The notes below the pieces were generated by a model, which worked only from the letters and a program-made list of their open reading frames with translations, was not told the DNA's origin and made no database searches. A stretch of 64,000 nucleotides of DNA, from assembly GCF_048544455.1 (NCBI RefSeq), contig NC_133526.1, positions 2,682,001 to 2,746,000 on the forward strand, in the 5' to 3' direction. A program made the position numbers and the translations under genes. Each line of letters begins with the position of its first letter. Position 1 is the stretch's first letter. Positions 44,930 through 58,193 of this stretch are shown here, one piece after another. This DNA is from Silene latifolia (Eukaryota; Streptophyta; Magnoliopsida; Caryophyllales; Caryophyllaceae).

Positions 44930-46740
44930 GTAACTTCCGATCCAAATCATGATATTACTAATGAAGTTAGTGATATTTCTGAAGAAAATCTCGAGTCCAA
45001 CTCAGGGGGAACAAGTCATGATTCTTCGTCTGCAGATGATGCTAGTCCATCAAATGATAATGAGCCTAGAGTTCTCAAAAAGTGGAAACATCAAAGCTCC
45101 CACCCTTTGGACAAAATCCTAGGGGGATCTAGAACAAGGCATTAAAACTAGAAGGTCCTTGAATAATTTATGCTCGTTCTTTTCTTTTCTATCAACCATT
45201 GAACCTACCAATATTAAAGAAGCTTTTGCTGAACCTGATTGGATAACTGCTATGCAAGATGAGCTTCAACAATTCAAACGCAATAAGGTATGACACTTAG
45301 TGCCACGACCTAGTGATCGAACTGTTATTGGTACAAGATGGGTGTTCAGAAATAAACTGGACGATGCAGGACTTATTACAAGAAACAAGGCACGACTAGT
45401 TGTCCAAGGCTATAATCAACAAGAAGGGATCGATTATGACGAGACCTTTGCACCCGTAGCAAGACTTGAGGCTATTCGTCTCATTATTGGCTTTCTTTGC
45501 TCATAAAGGAATGAAATTATTCCAAATGGACGTTAAGACTGCTTTTCTTAATGGCTACTTGGAATAAGAAGTTTATGTAGAACAACCTCCCGGATTTTTA
45601 GATAGCAAGTTTCAAAACCATGTTTATAAATTAGACAAAGCTTTATATGGTTTGAAACAAGCTCCAAGGGCATGGTATGACAAATTATCCAAGTTTTTAT
45701 TACAAAATAATTTTATAAGAGGATCTGTCGATAAAACCTTGTTCCTAAAATCCGAGGGTTCTAATTTACTTGTTGTGCAAATTTATGTAGACGATATAAT
45801 ATTCGGTTCTACTAATGAAAAATTGTGCAAGTATCACAATTTTTCAGATCTAATGACTTCTGAGTTTGAAATGAGCATGATGGGAGAACTTAAGTACTTT
45901 CTAGGCTTACAAATTCAACAAACAAAGGATGGTATAAAGATTCACCAACAGAAATATATCAAGGAACTGATTCGAAAATTCGGTATGGAAAATGCAAAAT
46001 CTTACGATACACCTATGGTATCTGAAAAGAAGATAACTATAGATGAACATGGTAAGCGTGTCGATGAGACTACATATCGAGGTATGATTGGTTCACTTTT
46101 ATACTTAACTGCAAGTCGTCCTGATATAATGTATAGTGTATGTGTTTGTGCGCGATATCAATTGTGTCCTAAAGAGTCACATATGATTGCAGTTAAACGT
46201 ATCTTGAGATATTTAATTGGTACATCTAATTTGTACTTATAGTATCCACTTGAGTGTAATTTCGATCTAGTAGGGTATTCAGATGCAGATTATGCAGGAT
46301 GCTCTTTAGATAGGAAAAGCACTTATGGGTATGCAACGTTTGTTGGACCTTGTATTATCACATGGGGATCAAAGAAACAAAATTCAGTTGCAATGTCTAC
46401 TTCTGAAGCCGAGTATGTATCTGCTGGACTGGTATGTTCTCAATTACTTTGGTTAAAGCAACAACTATGTGATTATGGTATAAATGTAGGTCGTATGCCT
46501 ATTATGTGTGACAATACGAGTGCTATAGTAATTTATAAGAACCCTGCTCAGCACTCGAGGACCAAACATATAGATATCCGACACCATTTTCTACGAGATC
46601 ATGTAGAGGAAGGCAACATTTCACTTGAATTTTTTAGTACCGAAAGGCAATGAGCTGATATCTTGACTAAGCCGTTAGCTAGAAAACGGTTTCAGTTATT
46701 GAGACTAGAGATTGGTTTAATTAACGATAATTAAATCCGT

Positions 46741-49330
46741 CATAATTATGTCTGGGAACCTGAATGACTGGCTAGGAAGATGAGATTGTACGATTGTGTC
46801 CGTATATTTTGTTGCAAGTTTAATTATGTCAAATAATGTTTATTTTACGTGTTATATCTTGCTTATGTGTATGGTAGTATTTAATATTCTGTATAATCAC
46901 ACATTCTTACAAAAATTCGACAAAATTTACAATAAAATGCCTAAATATAATAAAGATATTTCTATCTTATTATATTCCTACACAAATTGATAGATATATA
47001 ATCCCAACTCCTACACTTTTAACTTAGTCCTACACATAAAAGCGAACAATAAAATTATCTTTAGATTGAAATAGTCCCAATGAACATGATAATCATGAAA
47101 TAAAATTAATAAATACGTAAAGGAAAAACGAAAAATAAAACTTATTGTAACCCTCAAATAAGCACAATCAAACTTAATTAATGAAATGTAAAAGCACCAT
47201 TTAACAAAAAAAAAAAAGTTGCATACAAAATACCATTGATATGATAACCTAATACTATAATCTTTATGGATAAATATATAAAATTAAATCAGAATTTGAA
47301 ACAGAACAAACTACTAACAAACAATGATCTCAACCTATAATTGGAAATAACGACAGATCAATAATCGTGTTTGAAATAATAAACACTAAGCAATGTCAAC
47401 GAAGGGGTAGAAATATGCAAGAATAAGTGGGAAATGCAAAGTAGTAGTTCTGGGTATCCAACCTTAAAAGCAAGGCGTAATTGTCAATTAGATCATCATT
47501 AAACCCGATTTATTGCATGATGTAGAATTCTGTAGTCAAAAAAATATAAAGAGATTAGTAACAAATATTGATAGAATAATAGGAAATATATGTAATTTAT
47601 TTACTAGTTATTTGTTTCCTACTTTGTTGGTAATTAGTTGCCTAGCTAGCTGTTAATATTTAGTTACCTAGTTTATAGAGATTAGCTTCCCTAATTATAG
47701 GCTAACAATGTATATTTAACAGAAGGTTCATTTGATATGAGAAACCATCCATTAATCTCTTTCAAATATAGATTCGTATACGAATATATAATATAATAAT
47801 GTGGAATGTTGATACAAAAATTAATTAAGAGTAAAACTACAGAGCAAACTTGCAAATATATATGACGATGTTATTGTGTTAGCTTAATTAAGTAACGACA
47901 TGCTGAAAAGGGTATATATACATATGTTTTGATAATGACGTAACTACAGTTATAATGGTATTAGACGTCTATCCGATCCCTTATGCAACTATGCCTTGCT
48001 ATTTTGATTTCTAACGAAGTTCTCTCATCTAATATTTTATCTAATTAATCTGTAGTTATACATCTCTTTGGTATCCATAATGTAGAAGAGTTTGATCCAA
48101 GTTACTTTGCCAGCTATAATTTTTATTCTAATTCCAAATTTATCTTTTTTTTTTTTTTTAAATCAAGTAGTTTGTAGAATGGAGAGATTCTAATATTATA
48201 TTGCTTAAAAGTCTTTTGGAAAAGTTGGAGACTCTAAAATCGCTCGAAAAAAATTCCTTTATTAATATAGATAGATAGATATATAGATAATATATACTCT
48301 GTAATATATAATATATAATATATTTTTCAATTTGCATAAATATATTAATAAGAAATTCTGATTTTGTCATAAATGAAATTGTACTAATTATACGTATGAT
48401 GTGATAAAATATTTTACTGCTATTATTTTTAAGACTAAACACGATGACTACGCACAATTATTTAGCAAATATTTTCATCCCTCTTATACTAAAAGAATAA
48501 GAGATTAATAAAATGTTCCTGCTTAAATGAAGTACTCTGTATTACTTCATTTTTAGGATTGAAGGTAAAGGAAGAAGAATTCTATAGGATGTGATAAAAT
48601 ATTTTACTGTTATTATTTTTCAAGTACTCAGCCTCGTAGGGTAGGAAAAGGAAGAAGAATTCTACAGGATTGAAGGTAAATACTACTAAATAGTACAGAG
48701 GTGCGGTGGTACATTCGGGCACACATCAACCCAGACTCCGAGTCGGAAAATATAACGGACATTAATGAGTCATTCAATAAACCACCTCAATACTGATCCA
48801 CTTTACAAAATTACAATTAAAAGACTTTTTATGTATATATGTAGTCAATATGGACCTATGGTAAATGGTAATGCAATACACACATTGATCGTTCGCGAAT
48901 TATGTCTAATTTAACACGAACTTTTACAGTCACATAAAAGTGATTTAACTTCACGTAATTCTATTTGAAGAATTATATTACATAAAAGTTATACTCACAC
49001 CGACTCACGTATGTATAATAGAAGAATTAACTTTTCGACTTTTTCATCCGCCACTTGATTGCACAATTGCGTCTGTTAAATTAGGATATGATTTATAACA
49101 TACATTTGGGAGGGCAAGTGGGGTGAAATTGGAGCACCCTATTTACCTCTCACTTGCATTTATATGAGAAAGAGATGACCCGTCACTCACTTGTGATGGA
49201 TAGTGTCCATCACAAGTGAGACTAGCTGTTGATCACACAAACTCGAGGTGTTCGTGAGTTTTCCGAGTTGATCGAGCTCGACTTCTCATCCAGTTATAGA
49301 GGTTAACGTATTTAAACCATAATAGTGGTG
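46741..49330. other. AT-rich intergenic stretch
   Basis: No gene recognised. About 47550-47770 has phrases reminiscent of a copia LTR, but no clean ends. A block gatgtgataaaatattttactg occurs at about 48399 and 48588, with a third related phrase (gaagaagaattcta) repeated nearby, which is a small local duplication. A repeat with ccgtcactcacttgtgatgg lies at about 49105-49230. Confidence 0.45.
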
Positions 49331-49425
49331 CTTCCAAATCCTCGAGTAATTTTGGCCTTCAAAAATAAAGTTTTATCTCCTTGTGCAATAATTTGTATTC
49401 GTTGCACCTACCAGGTTAATTTTAG
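49331..49425 (+). pseudogene. Detached copy of LON2 exon 1 and its splice donor
   Basis: From cttccaaatc to ccaggtta this matches LON2 exon 1 at 61711-61804 at roughly 85 percent by eye. That includes the invariant block ttttggccttcaaaaataaa and the exon/intron junction accagg-tta. It lacks the exon start, and no other LON2 exon follows. It must have been copied from DNA, since intron sequence is included. A Helitron 3' end begins 9 bp further on. Confidence 0.75.
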
Positions 49426-49433
49426 TAAAATAA

Positions 49434-49461
49434 CTAGTTTTCTTGCCCGTGCGTTGCACGG
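49434..49461 (-). mobile_element. Helitron-like 3' terminus
   Basis: On the minus strand it reads ccgtgcaacgcacgg (a 6-bp stem with 3-nt loop), 9 nt of spacer, then ctag followed by T. A short hairpin just before CTRR, inserted in front of T, is the Helitron 3' signature. The element would extend to the right; its 5' TC end was not located. Confidence 0.6.
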
Positions 49462-49620
49462 ATATTAAAATAGTATGTGATAAATTTCATAATAAAATGG
49501 AATATAGACATATAGTACATTGTTCATGTCTAAGATTTTATGTATGCCGCATGACCAACAAATAATTCCCGTTAACATAATATTGAAATAAGAATAAAAG
49601 AGTGTTTGATTAATAAAATA

Positions 49621-50762
49621 CTTTTTTTTTAGGAAAATAAAACCAATATGAAGTTTTTATATATGATACTTGGACTGATAGTTTTAAAATTTATTCATTA
49701 ATACCTGTTTGTTTTTCAATTGGTCAAGGAAAACAATAATATCTACTTTGCATAATCAAGTTAATGATGCAACAAATCTCCTTCTTTCGAATAACAACCA
49801 TAATTTAATCATTGCTGGATCAAATTGTAATTATGTAAAAACATTTAGAGGTAGTTAGAATGTTATATCTCCCGGTCAAAGTATAGAAGTACGTTTGAAT
49901 GTGAACCAAATTCCGACGCAATACTACATGCCTAGGGCTGCTTATGGCCCCCCTCTCTATAGCAATAGTCTTGGCCCCCATCTTCTCATTTGAAACAAAA
50001 TATTTCACACAGACCCCGGTTTTTCTTCCCTATTCACACACATGATCTAAAACAATCTCATCCCTTGAAAGATCGATCATTGTCTCCGAAACTTATCTCA
50101 TATTTATCCAATCAAGTGAAAAACTAAACTAAATCCCTACTTCTAGAAAAATCCACCATCCAATAGAAACTAACTCTTACTCTCGACAATGTTGTTATTT
50201 TTTTAGGAAAATAAAACCAATATGAAGTTTATATATATGATTTTTGGGACTGAGAGTTTTTAGATTTTGTTCATTAATACTTGTTTGTTTTTCAATTGGT
50301 CAAGGAAAACAATAATATCTACTTTGCATAATCAACTCAATAATGCAACAAATATCCTTATTTAGAATAACAACCATAATTTAGTCATTGTTGGGTCAAA
50401 TGGTATTTACGTAAAAACATTTATAGGTAGTTAAATGTTATATCTCCCGGTCAAACTATAGACGTACCTTTGAATGTGAACCAAATTCCAACGCAATACT
50501 ATATGGCTGGGTCTGCTTATGACACCCCCCTATAACAATAGTTTTTCCCCCATCTTCTCATTTGAAACAAAAACCTTCACGCAGACCCCTCTTTTTCTTC
50601 CCTATTCACACACGTGATCTAAAACAATCTAATCTCATCCCTTGAAAGATCAATCATTGTCTTCGAAACTTCTCTCAAATTTATCCAACCAAGTGAAAAA
50701 CTAAACCCTTACTTCTAGAAAAATCCACAATCCAATGGAAACTAACCCTTGCTCTAGAAAAT
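49621..50762. repeat. Two-copy tandem duplication, unit about 574 bp
   Basis: The phrase aggaaaataaaaccaatatg occurs at 49631 and 50205. The two copies stay alignable to actaactcttactct / actaacccttgctct, near 50190 and 50760. By eye the identity is around 90 percent. Neither copy encodes a recognisable protein. It lies inside the span that the Helitron could cover. Confidence 0.8.
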
Positions 50763-52171
50763 ATGTTTAGAATTAATATTTAATTTAATTTGGATTGATG
50801 GGAGTTAAGATTAAATTTATCAGTATGATCTTTTGAGATTTATTGTTATTATTCATGTTACCTATATGTTTTAATGCAAGCGATATTTTGCGGATAAATA
50901 ACCTTATTTATAATCACTATCCTCGTTGAACTCACCACCCTCCACAAATGCACCCTCCCTCCACCCCACTAATTTACGCGCAAAAAATAAAACATCGATC
51001 CACCGTGATTAGTTCTTACTACTTGAAACAACCTTCAATCCACTACCACTATCACTACCTTTCTGCCACGTTTTACATCTAAGAAGTCATAAATCATATT
51101 CACCTCCGTGAAAATATGGATCATCGTCTCCCTTATCGAAGACAATTTATTTCTCCTTCAACAAAGAAAAGTTTAAGAAGCAATCTTCCCTCTTATCTCT
51201 CTCCTTTTCCCTTCCTAGTCGTTTTCTCGTCCTCTCCCCTACCTCAATTCCAGATACTCAAACAAATTGTTTAGGTACTATCTCCATCTCATTTTTATTG
51301 TCTTTTTTTATTCAAATTTTATTATCTCATAATTATTATCCCCTTTCTAGACCTAGTAAGGAAAAACTTTTATCAACCAACTCGTAGCAATGAACCTCAT
51401 TCCCACTCGAAACAACCTTTAGCCCACTACTTAATCCCTTCGATTCACACATAAAACGGTCTAACATGCAAAGCTTTCATCTCTCTCTTGAAAAGTCCAT
51501 CTAACTAACAGAAACCTAATCGCTACTTTATGAACTTCATCATTTTTACATCCCGTAAAGGTTAAGTTGAACATAAAAAAAAAATGCAGAAACTTAGGTT
51601 TTGTTTGATAACGACAAATTGAACATTTTTTTTAGCATTTTGAGAGTTTTTGCACTATTTAAATAACAAATGTGTTGTTTTGAGTGTTGATCATCGATAT
51701 ATTGAAATAGTAGATTGTGGTGTAATTTACTGTTTTACATTATGATCTTTAATTAGTAAGGAGTATATTATAAGACAATAAAAATTGAATTTTTGTTTAT
51801 CTCTGAGGAAATTAAAGATGAAACTTTATCTATATCATATTTATAATTAATATTCTTCACTTACAATATATAAATTTAAGCAAGTTCAAATAAGTTAGCT
51901 AAAAGTTATAAATCACACATTGTACGAAGCTGTATAATCATTTTTTTTATTAATATGAAATAAATGTCATAAACTTCATGAGAATATTAAGACGGTAGAG
52001 AAGTATAGAAGAGTTGGCAAGTACGTGACCGCCTTTTAGGTTTAAATTTTTCATTTATTTTTATATTTTTGCCTAAAGGTGGTTAAAGCATTGTATTATG
52101 CATGACGAATATGTCTCACCCTTCCCAATTTGTATCTCTCCCTAAATTATACTGATGATGTGCTCAATTTA

Positions 52172-52206
<35 letters not shown>

Positions 52207-53031
52207 GCGTCAACAATAATTAGTTTGCTCCATATAATTGAATAGTACCATTTTTTATGCATGTAAATTTGTCAGAAGAAAAGTTTGAGAGAAACGGTCT
52301 TCACTATATTAGGGAAAGACTACACTTACCCTTTTATGTGTTTTTCATGACTTTTTTTTAATGTATCTGATAATTTGAATCATAACCTTATACTATTTCT
52401 ATAATAAGTGTATCTAATTTACCTCAAGCCTCATTCAAATCTATTTTATTACTCGTGGTACCATTTTTACTTTAAATTGTAAAACAATCGCACAATAAAG
52501 TTTTTCAAAACATTTACTCATTTGTCATAATATGATATTTCGATTTGCAAATTAGCAGCAACTTTCTTTATCTTTTAATACTCCTTGAAAAATAGATATC
52601 GAACTTTTTACTTATCAATAATTTGTGAATATCTTATTTAAATTTTGATTAATATAGTTTTATATAATGATAAATGAATGTAAATAATATAATAAAAAAT
52701 TATCGATAGAAGTTGAAGTGTATTGTGAGAAAAATAACTTTAAAATTAGTAGGAGAAATACATATGACATTTGAAAAATAAACTTCGTATTATGTATAAC
52801 TAAATATGACATTAGCAATAACAAAAGACGTAGGAGCATATTTCAGCGTTCATTTTACTCTTTACATGAGTAAATTCCATGTAGTACGTATTATGCATTC
52901 ATACTTGTCACAACCTAGTTCGGCCTAGAGCCTTTTAGCCTCATAATACCTCATTTTTTTAATCGAAAGTTGTTATAAAATTGGATATTATAAATATATC
53001 AGTGTTTTTTTGGCCTTCTAATTCAATAAAA
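50763..53031. other. AT-rich intergenic stretch
   Basis: No gene or clear element. A 31-base poly-A tract lies at 52172-52202 and might mark a retroposon tail, but no body could be defined. Confidence 0.45.
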
Positions 53032-53060
53032 CTAGTATTGGTGCCCGGCTTCGCCCGGGC
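53032..53060 (-). mobile_element. Second Helitron-like 3' terminus
   Basis: On the minus strand it reads gcccgggcgaagccgggc (a 6-bp stem with 6-nt loop), a 7-nt spacer, then ctag and T. The architecture matches the terminus at 49434, but the hairpin sequence differs, suggesting another family. The element would run to the right and include the minisatellite at 53190. Confidence 0.6.
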
Positions 53061-53189
53061 TACCTCTACTTACCATTAATTTTTTTTTCATTAAATAAAA
53101 TTTCTTGAAGTTGCATAACCCATAAATTTATCATTAATATATTTTTTATAACATATCCTAAAATTACGATGAAATAGATTTGAGACAAA

Positions 53190-53420
53190 TTCACTACTCC
53201 CGCTATTAATATTTTACTCTTATTAATGAAACAATAGTAATAACATTTCACTACTTGCCCGTAATCATTGTTACTTTCATTACTCCCGCCGTAGTTATTG
53301 TTACTGTCACTACTGCTGCATTAATATTGATAATTTCACTACTCCCGCCGTAGTTATTGTTACCTTAACTATTGCCGCATTAATATTGATTATTTCACTA
53401 CTCCCGTTGTTTCTACCACT
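53190..53420. repeat. Degenerate minisatellite, period about 59 bp
   Basis: Units begin cactactcccg. The clearest copies start at 53282, 53341 and 53400, with two more diverged copies to the left. The words gccgtagttattgtta and gcattaatattgat recur in each unit. Confidence 0.65.
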
Positions 53421-53804
53421 CTCACTAATCTCGTTGATAATATTGTTACTTTTACTATTCAAATGAGTGATTACTATCATATAACTATATCCAATGTTAC
53501 TACTATTCTTTTCTTTACTGACAAAATTACTTTTACTACTTAGGCATGCAATTTTAAGAGAAATATATATTTATATAAATATATTACATATATGCATTAA
53601 ATCATATCGAAAGAATTATGCAATATTATATATTATGGAATCTAACTTAAATTATTTATAACCTATTTATTATATTTTTGTATGTTAAATAATTAACATC
53701 TCTATACTTCTAATAAACTATAAAGTTTAATAAAATTGCATAGATTTTAAATTTAATATATAATTTTATGATGATAATAATTAATACCATAAGTGTGCAT
53801 GTTT

Positions 53805-53990
53805 ATACTAATTAATTATTTTATTTTAAGGAAATTGACCATCTTCTAGTCTTCTATAAATATTTAGGAAAATTATAAGACATCTTCTTTCTTTTAGTCT
53901 CCTTGAAATTGACCATCTTAATTAATTATTTTATTTTAAGGAAATTGACCATCTTAATTAATTATTTTATTTTAAGGAAATTGACCATGT
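53805..53990. repeat. 36-bp tandem repeat
   Basis: The unit gaaattgaccatcttaatta... starts at 53905, 53941 and 53977 with an exact 36-bp period. A further partial copy lies near 53830. It is AT-rich and non-coding. Confidence 0.65.
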
Positions 53991-53999
53991 TTAGGAAAA

Positions 54000-54910
54000 T
54001 TACCAAGCTTCTATATAATTTAATTTTAACCAAAACTATATAATATTTGCATTGAGATCCCTTAATCGGGTCCATCACACGGTGCTAGTGATTTAAAACT
54101 ATATAGTATAATTAATTTGTATAACTTTCTTTAATTACATTAAAGTCCCTTGGTTTCTGGATTTAATATATAGTATTGAAGTGGACAAATATTAATGAAT
54201 AATTTTTTAATTTTAATAAATTGTAGATAATTAATTTATTTCTTGTTTCAAATAATAAAATTGTAAAATTAATTAATTCTCATTTCTAATAGGAAAATCA
54301 TATTCCTTATTATAATAGAAAATTTTAAATAATTATTATCTCCTAATTCTAATAGTATAATTAGGAAACATAAGCCTTAATAAATTGTTAATTTATTTCC
54401 TATATCTAATAGGAAAATTCTAAAATAATTAATTAATTCTCATTTCTAATAGGAAAATTATATTCCTAAGTATAATAGAAAAATTGTAAATAATTAACTA
54501 TCTCCTAATTCCTAATTAATATATTGATTTTTTTTCAATTAAGGTACTCGTTTTCATTGAGTACTGGCAATGGTTGAGTAGTGACACTTTTTTTGGTTGT
54601 TCATTGTCCACTTTATTATCTAGCAAAGTGATTGGGATCTTGATTCTTTGAGTCTTGACGACAATCTTGTACTATTATTATCGAACATGGAGTATATTTA
54701 CCAAATTTAGCAAGTTCGATTTATATGAAGTATAGTAAATAAATGCGAAAAGTCTTAGACAACATGTTATTCGAAAACACAAATCTTCTTGCAAGTCGAC
54801 TACACACAAACACAATGTTAACCAAATTTCCCAGCAGATTACAAAACCACATTACAAAAGACCAATTGTTCGCAATTCGCATAGGTAGCATTTCTTCCAG
54901 TAGACTTCTT
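54000..54910. other. AT-rich gap before the uS13m gene
   Basis: Contains several near-copies of ctaataggaaaattatattcc between 54285 and 54480, and the 3' UTR of the uS13m gene at its right edge. No gene recognised. Confidence 0.45.
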
Positions 54911-57900
54911 TCATTTCTTAGTTTTCTTCTTACAAGTCCTAGCATTAGTATGGGTTCGTTGACCGCGTAAGGGCAATCCACCTTGATGACGAATTCCACG
55001 ATAACAAGAAATAGAAATCAATCGTTCGATGTCTGCTCGTTCTCCCCTCTTCAATTCCCAATGAACAACATGATCTTCACCTATCATTTGTTCAATCTGG
55101 TCGATCTGATATTTAGTTAACTCTTTTACCTTAATGTTATCACTAATACCTAATCGATAACAAACCTGAACGGCTTTTCTAGGTCCAATTCCATCAATTT
55201 GGGTTAAGGCAATTTTGACTTTTTTGTCGTGGACTAATCTGGCTCCTGAAATATATGATATTCTGGATCCTTCCTTTTTTTCATTCATTGACTCGCCTGC
55301 ACCCCGGACACTTAGACTTCTTTGGTTACCTATCATAAAACATAAAATCGTTGGTATAAATGTAAGAGGTGTACAAGACACGCACCCAGTTTGAAGATTG
55401 TTGGTTCAAAAAACAAGATGAGGCAAATTTCATTGAAGAAAATGAAACTAGCGGACAATTATTTTACCCTTACTTAAATATGGAAGAAAAGTCCACATAT
55501 ATTATTTGGTATACAGCGGTTGTTTACATGAAAACGTAAAATCTCAAATTATTCTTCGCGACTAATAGCTTCCATACACATGGCCGCAAACAAGACTTTT
55601 CCTTTAAAAATGCAAATAAAAGAAAAACTAGTTACGCAAAAACAAACACATTCAACACCGAACATTTCAAACTCCCCAAAATCAAAAACTTTTACCCCAC
55701 ATTCAAATAATCAAAAATCACCAAGTTCCACAACTATAAAACCAATCCGACAATGTCATCAAGAAAAATCAACCTCCGAGTTCAGTAAATGACTTGGAGT
55801 GTGGCCAAGCCATAATGGTACTCACACCTCGGGAATTGTCAAATTCTCAAGAAACAATTAAAGTTGAAAAAATACGTGAAGTAATGAATGAAGAAAAAAT
55901 GAAGACATAGAACAAATGAGTTAACCATAAGAAAAGGACCCGAACTTTCACACTTTTTCCGTTAAGGACCTTAACTTCTAATTGATACAGTTAGGACCTC
56001 ATACTTGACTTCCGTCATTCTTTCAGTTAACTTGCCCATTATTGTACTGCAAAACAATGAAAAATATTTTTCATTTCTTCTCCATCCCTAATTCACTATT
56101 TCCTACGGTTAGTTGTTTTTTTTTTTCTCTCCCGTAGTCTAATTTTTCATTCTTATCTTTGCTAGCTAAATTATCAGGAGCAAGCTCTCATCTTTGCTAA
56201 AGTAGGAGGAGAAGCTTAATGTGCACTTCGTTCATTATTAGCACTTATAAGAACAATTTCAAACCACAATCATCCACAACTTCAATTATATTATCATCAG
56301 CATGATGACTCTTAGACATGGCTTCTCTATTTTGATGTCAGTAGCGGCATGTTGATTTCGAAATGAATCGCGCCTTATCTGGTTGATTCCATGATATCAT
56401 GGAAATCGAGTTTGTATAAAAGTGTCTAATACTGATAAAAAAAATTGGTGAACTAGAAGACCCAACTTACTTAAGTGATAATGGCTAATTTAGGATCTCA
56501 TACCATTGTCTAGAAGAAATAAAATCCTTGAATTTTGAGTATTTCAAAAACCTTACCAGTGAAGCTATGGCAAATTAATAAATCAACGAGTTTGTTTAAA
56601 CCTAAATTAATAGTAAGTTTATTGTAAATATTTTTGGGTTTGGCATGCTCAGTTATGGATTCTTGTATTTGGTAAAAAAAAAAAAGGTTCTAGGAGCTTT
56701 AAGTTGGCTCTGTCCGAACAATGAGCAACTGGACAACACATTTTATGTGTTGATAAATTTAACTTGGTGAAGAGTCAATGCATTGAGCTTTTAAATCGGG
56801 TTATCATTGATGGGTGCATACATTGTTGTCAGAATCGCGATTCGATCCAACGATTCTACGATTTTACGATCCAAAAATGCTTGACCGATCCTGGATCCTA
56901 CGATTCTATCATAGTTGTAGAATCTTACGATCCTATTAATTTGAAAATTTCTAGAGATGGGATCATAATACGATCCTACGATTTTACGATCCTACGATCC
57001 GATTCCATAATAAAAAAATTAGTATATATTTTTATATAATGACACCGTAAAACCCAAATTTCGTGAAAGTTGTTCATACAATGATACTAGAATCATTAAT
57101 TACCAATATTTTATGAATAAATATTAATAAATAAGTGTTTTGATTTTCAATTATATGTTTTTACCAAAAAAAAAATTATATTTAGTGAGTTTGTAGAATC
57201 TTGCGATTTTACGATCCGATTCTACCGATTCGATCCTACCCTCCCCATCGATCCAAAGTAGAATCCCGATCCTGACAACATTGGGTGCATAGCAATGAAC
57301 GAAGTAATTTACTCGTGGAAAATAGATATCAAAGACAGAGAAAAAGCATGAGCATATCACAGACAGACAATAGTATATAATATTGAAGATAACGGAAAAG
57401 GGAACGGATCTTCTACTCAAGTCCTTAACTGTACAAAACAAAAATTAAGGTCTTTAACAGAAAAAAATTGATAATTTAAGTCCTTGTCTTATGGTTAACT
57501 CAGAGGAGAAATCAAATCAAGCAAGCTCCAAACTCTGAGACATGGAAGATAAGGGCAAGGAACAGGTATACAAGAACAAGACTAATGAAATACGAGACTC
57601 ATTTCGTTACTAGACAAAGACAGAATTCTGTCTCTCACAGCGAGTCAAAGCACATCGCATCATATTATACAAATTCAAGAAACAAGTCAGCAAGACGGGG
57701 GAGCAACTAGCAAACATATCCCCAAAGCGCCCCATTACAAGACCGGGTAGCAACTAGCAAACATATCCACAAAGCGCCCCATTACAAGACGGGATAGCAA
57801 CTAGCAAACATATCCACAAAGCGCCCCATTACAAGCCGGTTAGCAACTAGCAAACATATCCATAAAGCGCCCCATTGCAAGACGGGGGAGCAACTAGCAA

Positions 57901-58154
57901 AAAATATCCACAACTCAAAGTTCACAACAACTCAAATGGAGTAGTCTCTACACTTATTTCTAGATCATTCTCATGTTAAAATAGTTAAATCTAAAAAATC
58001 TAGAGACTACTACATTTGTCTAAACTTTTTGATTAGTTTAGATGGGGAATGATCTAGAAATAAGTCTCTGGGCAAATCCCATATGACGGATATGACAGTG
58101 TATTAGCTCTATAAATAACAACTAACAAGGATTCATACAAACAAATCAATAATA

Positions 58155-58193
<39 letters not shown>

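Noticed and set aside
47550-47770. Copia-LTR-like phrases (gagaaaccatccattaatctc type)
   Set aside because: No TG/CA ends or target duplication could be fixed, so it was left in the gap description.
47930-47940. tgataatgacg, which matches the guessed start of the copia 5' LTR
   Set aside because: The match stops after 11 bases, so it does not support a 3' LTR there.
52172-52202. Poly-A tract as a retroposon tail
   Set aside because: No adjoining element body or target duplication was visible.
57692-57905. Possible CRISPR-like array
   Set aside because: The repeats are contiguous with no unique spacers, and the DNA is a plant nuclear genome. It is a minisatellite.
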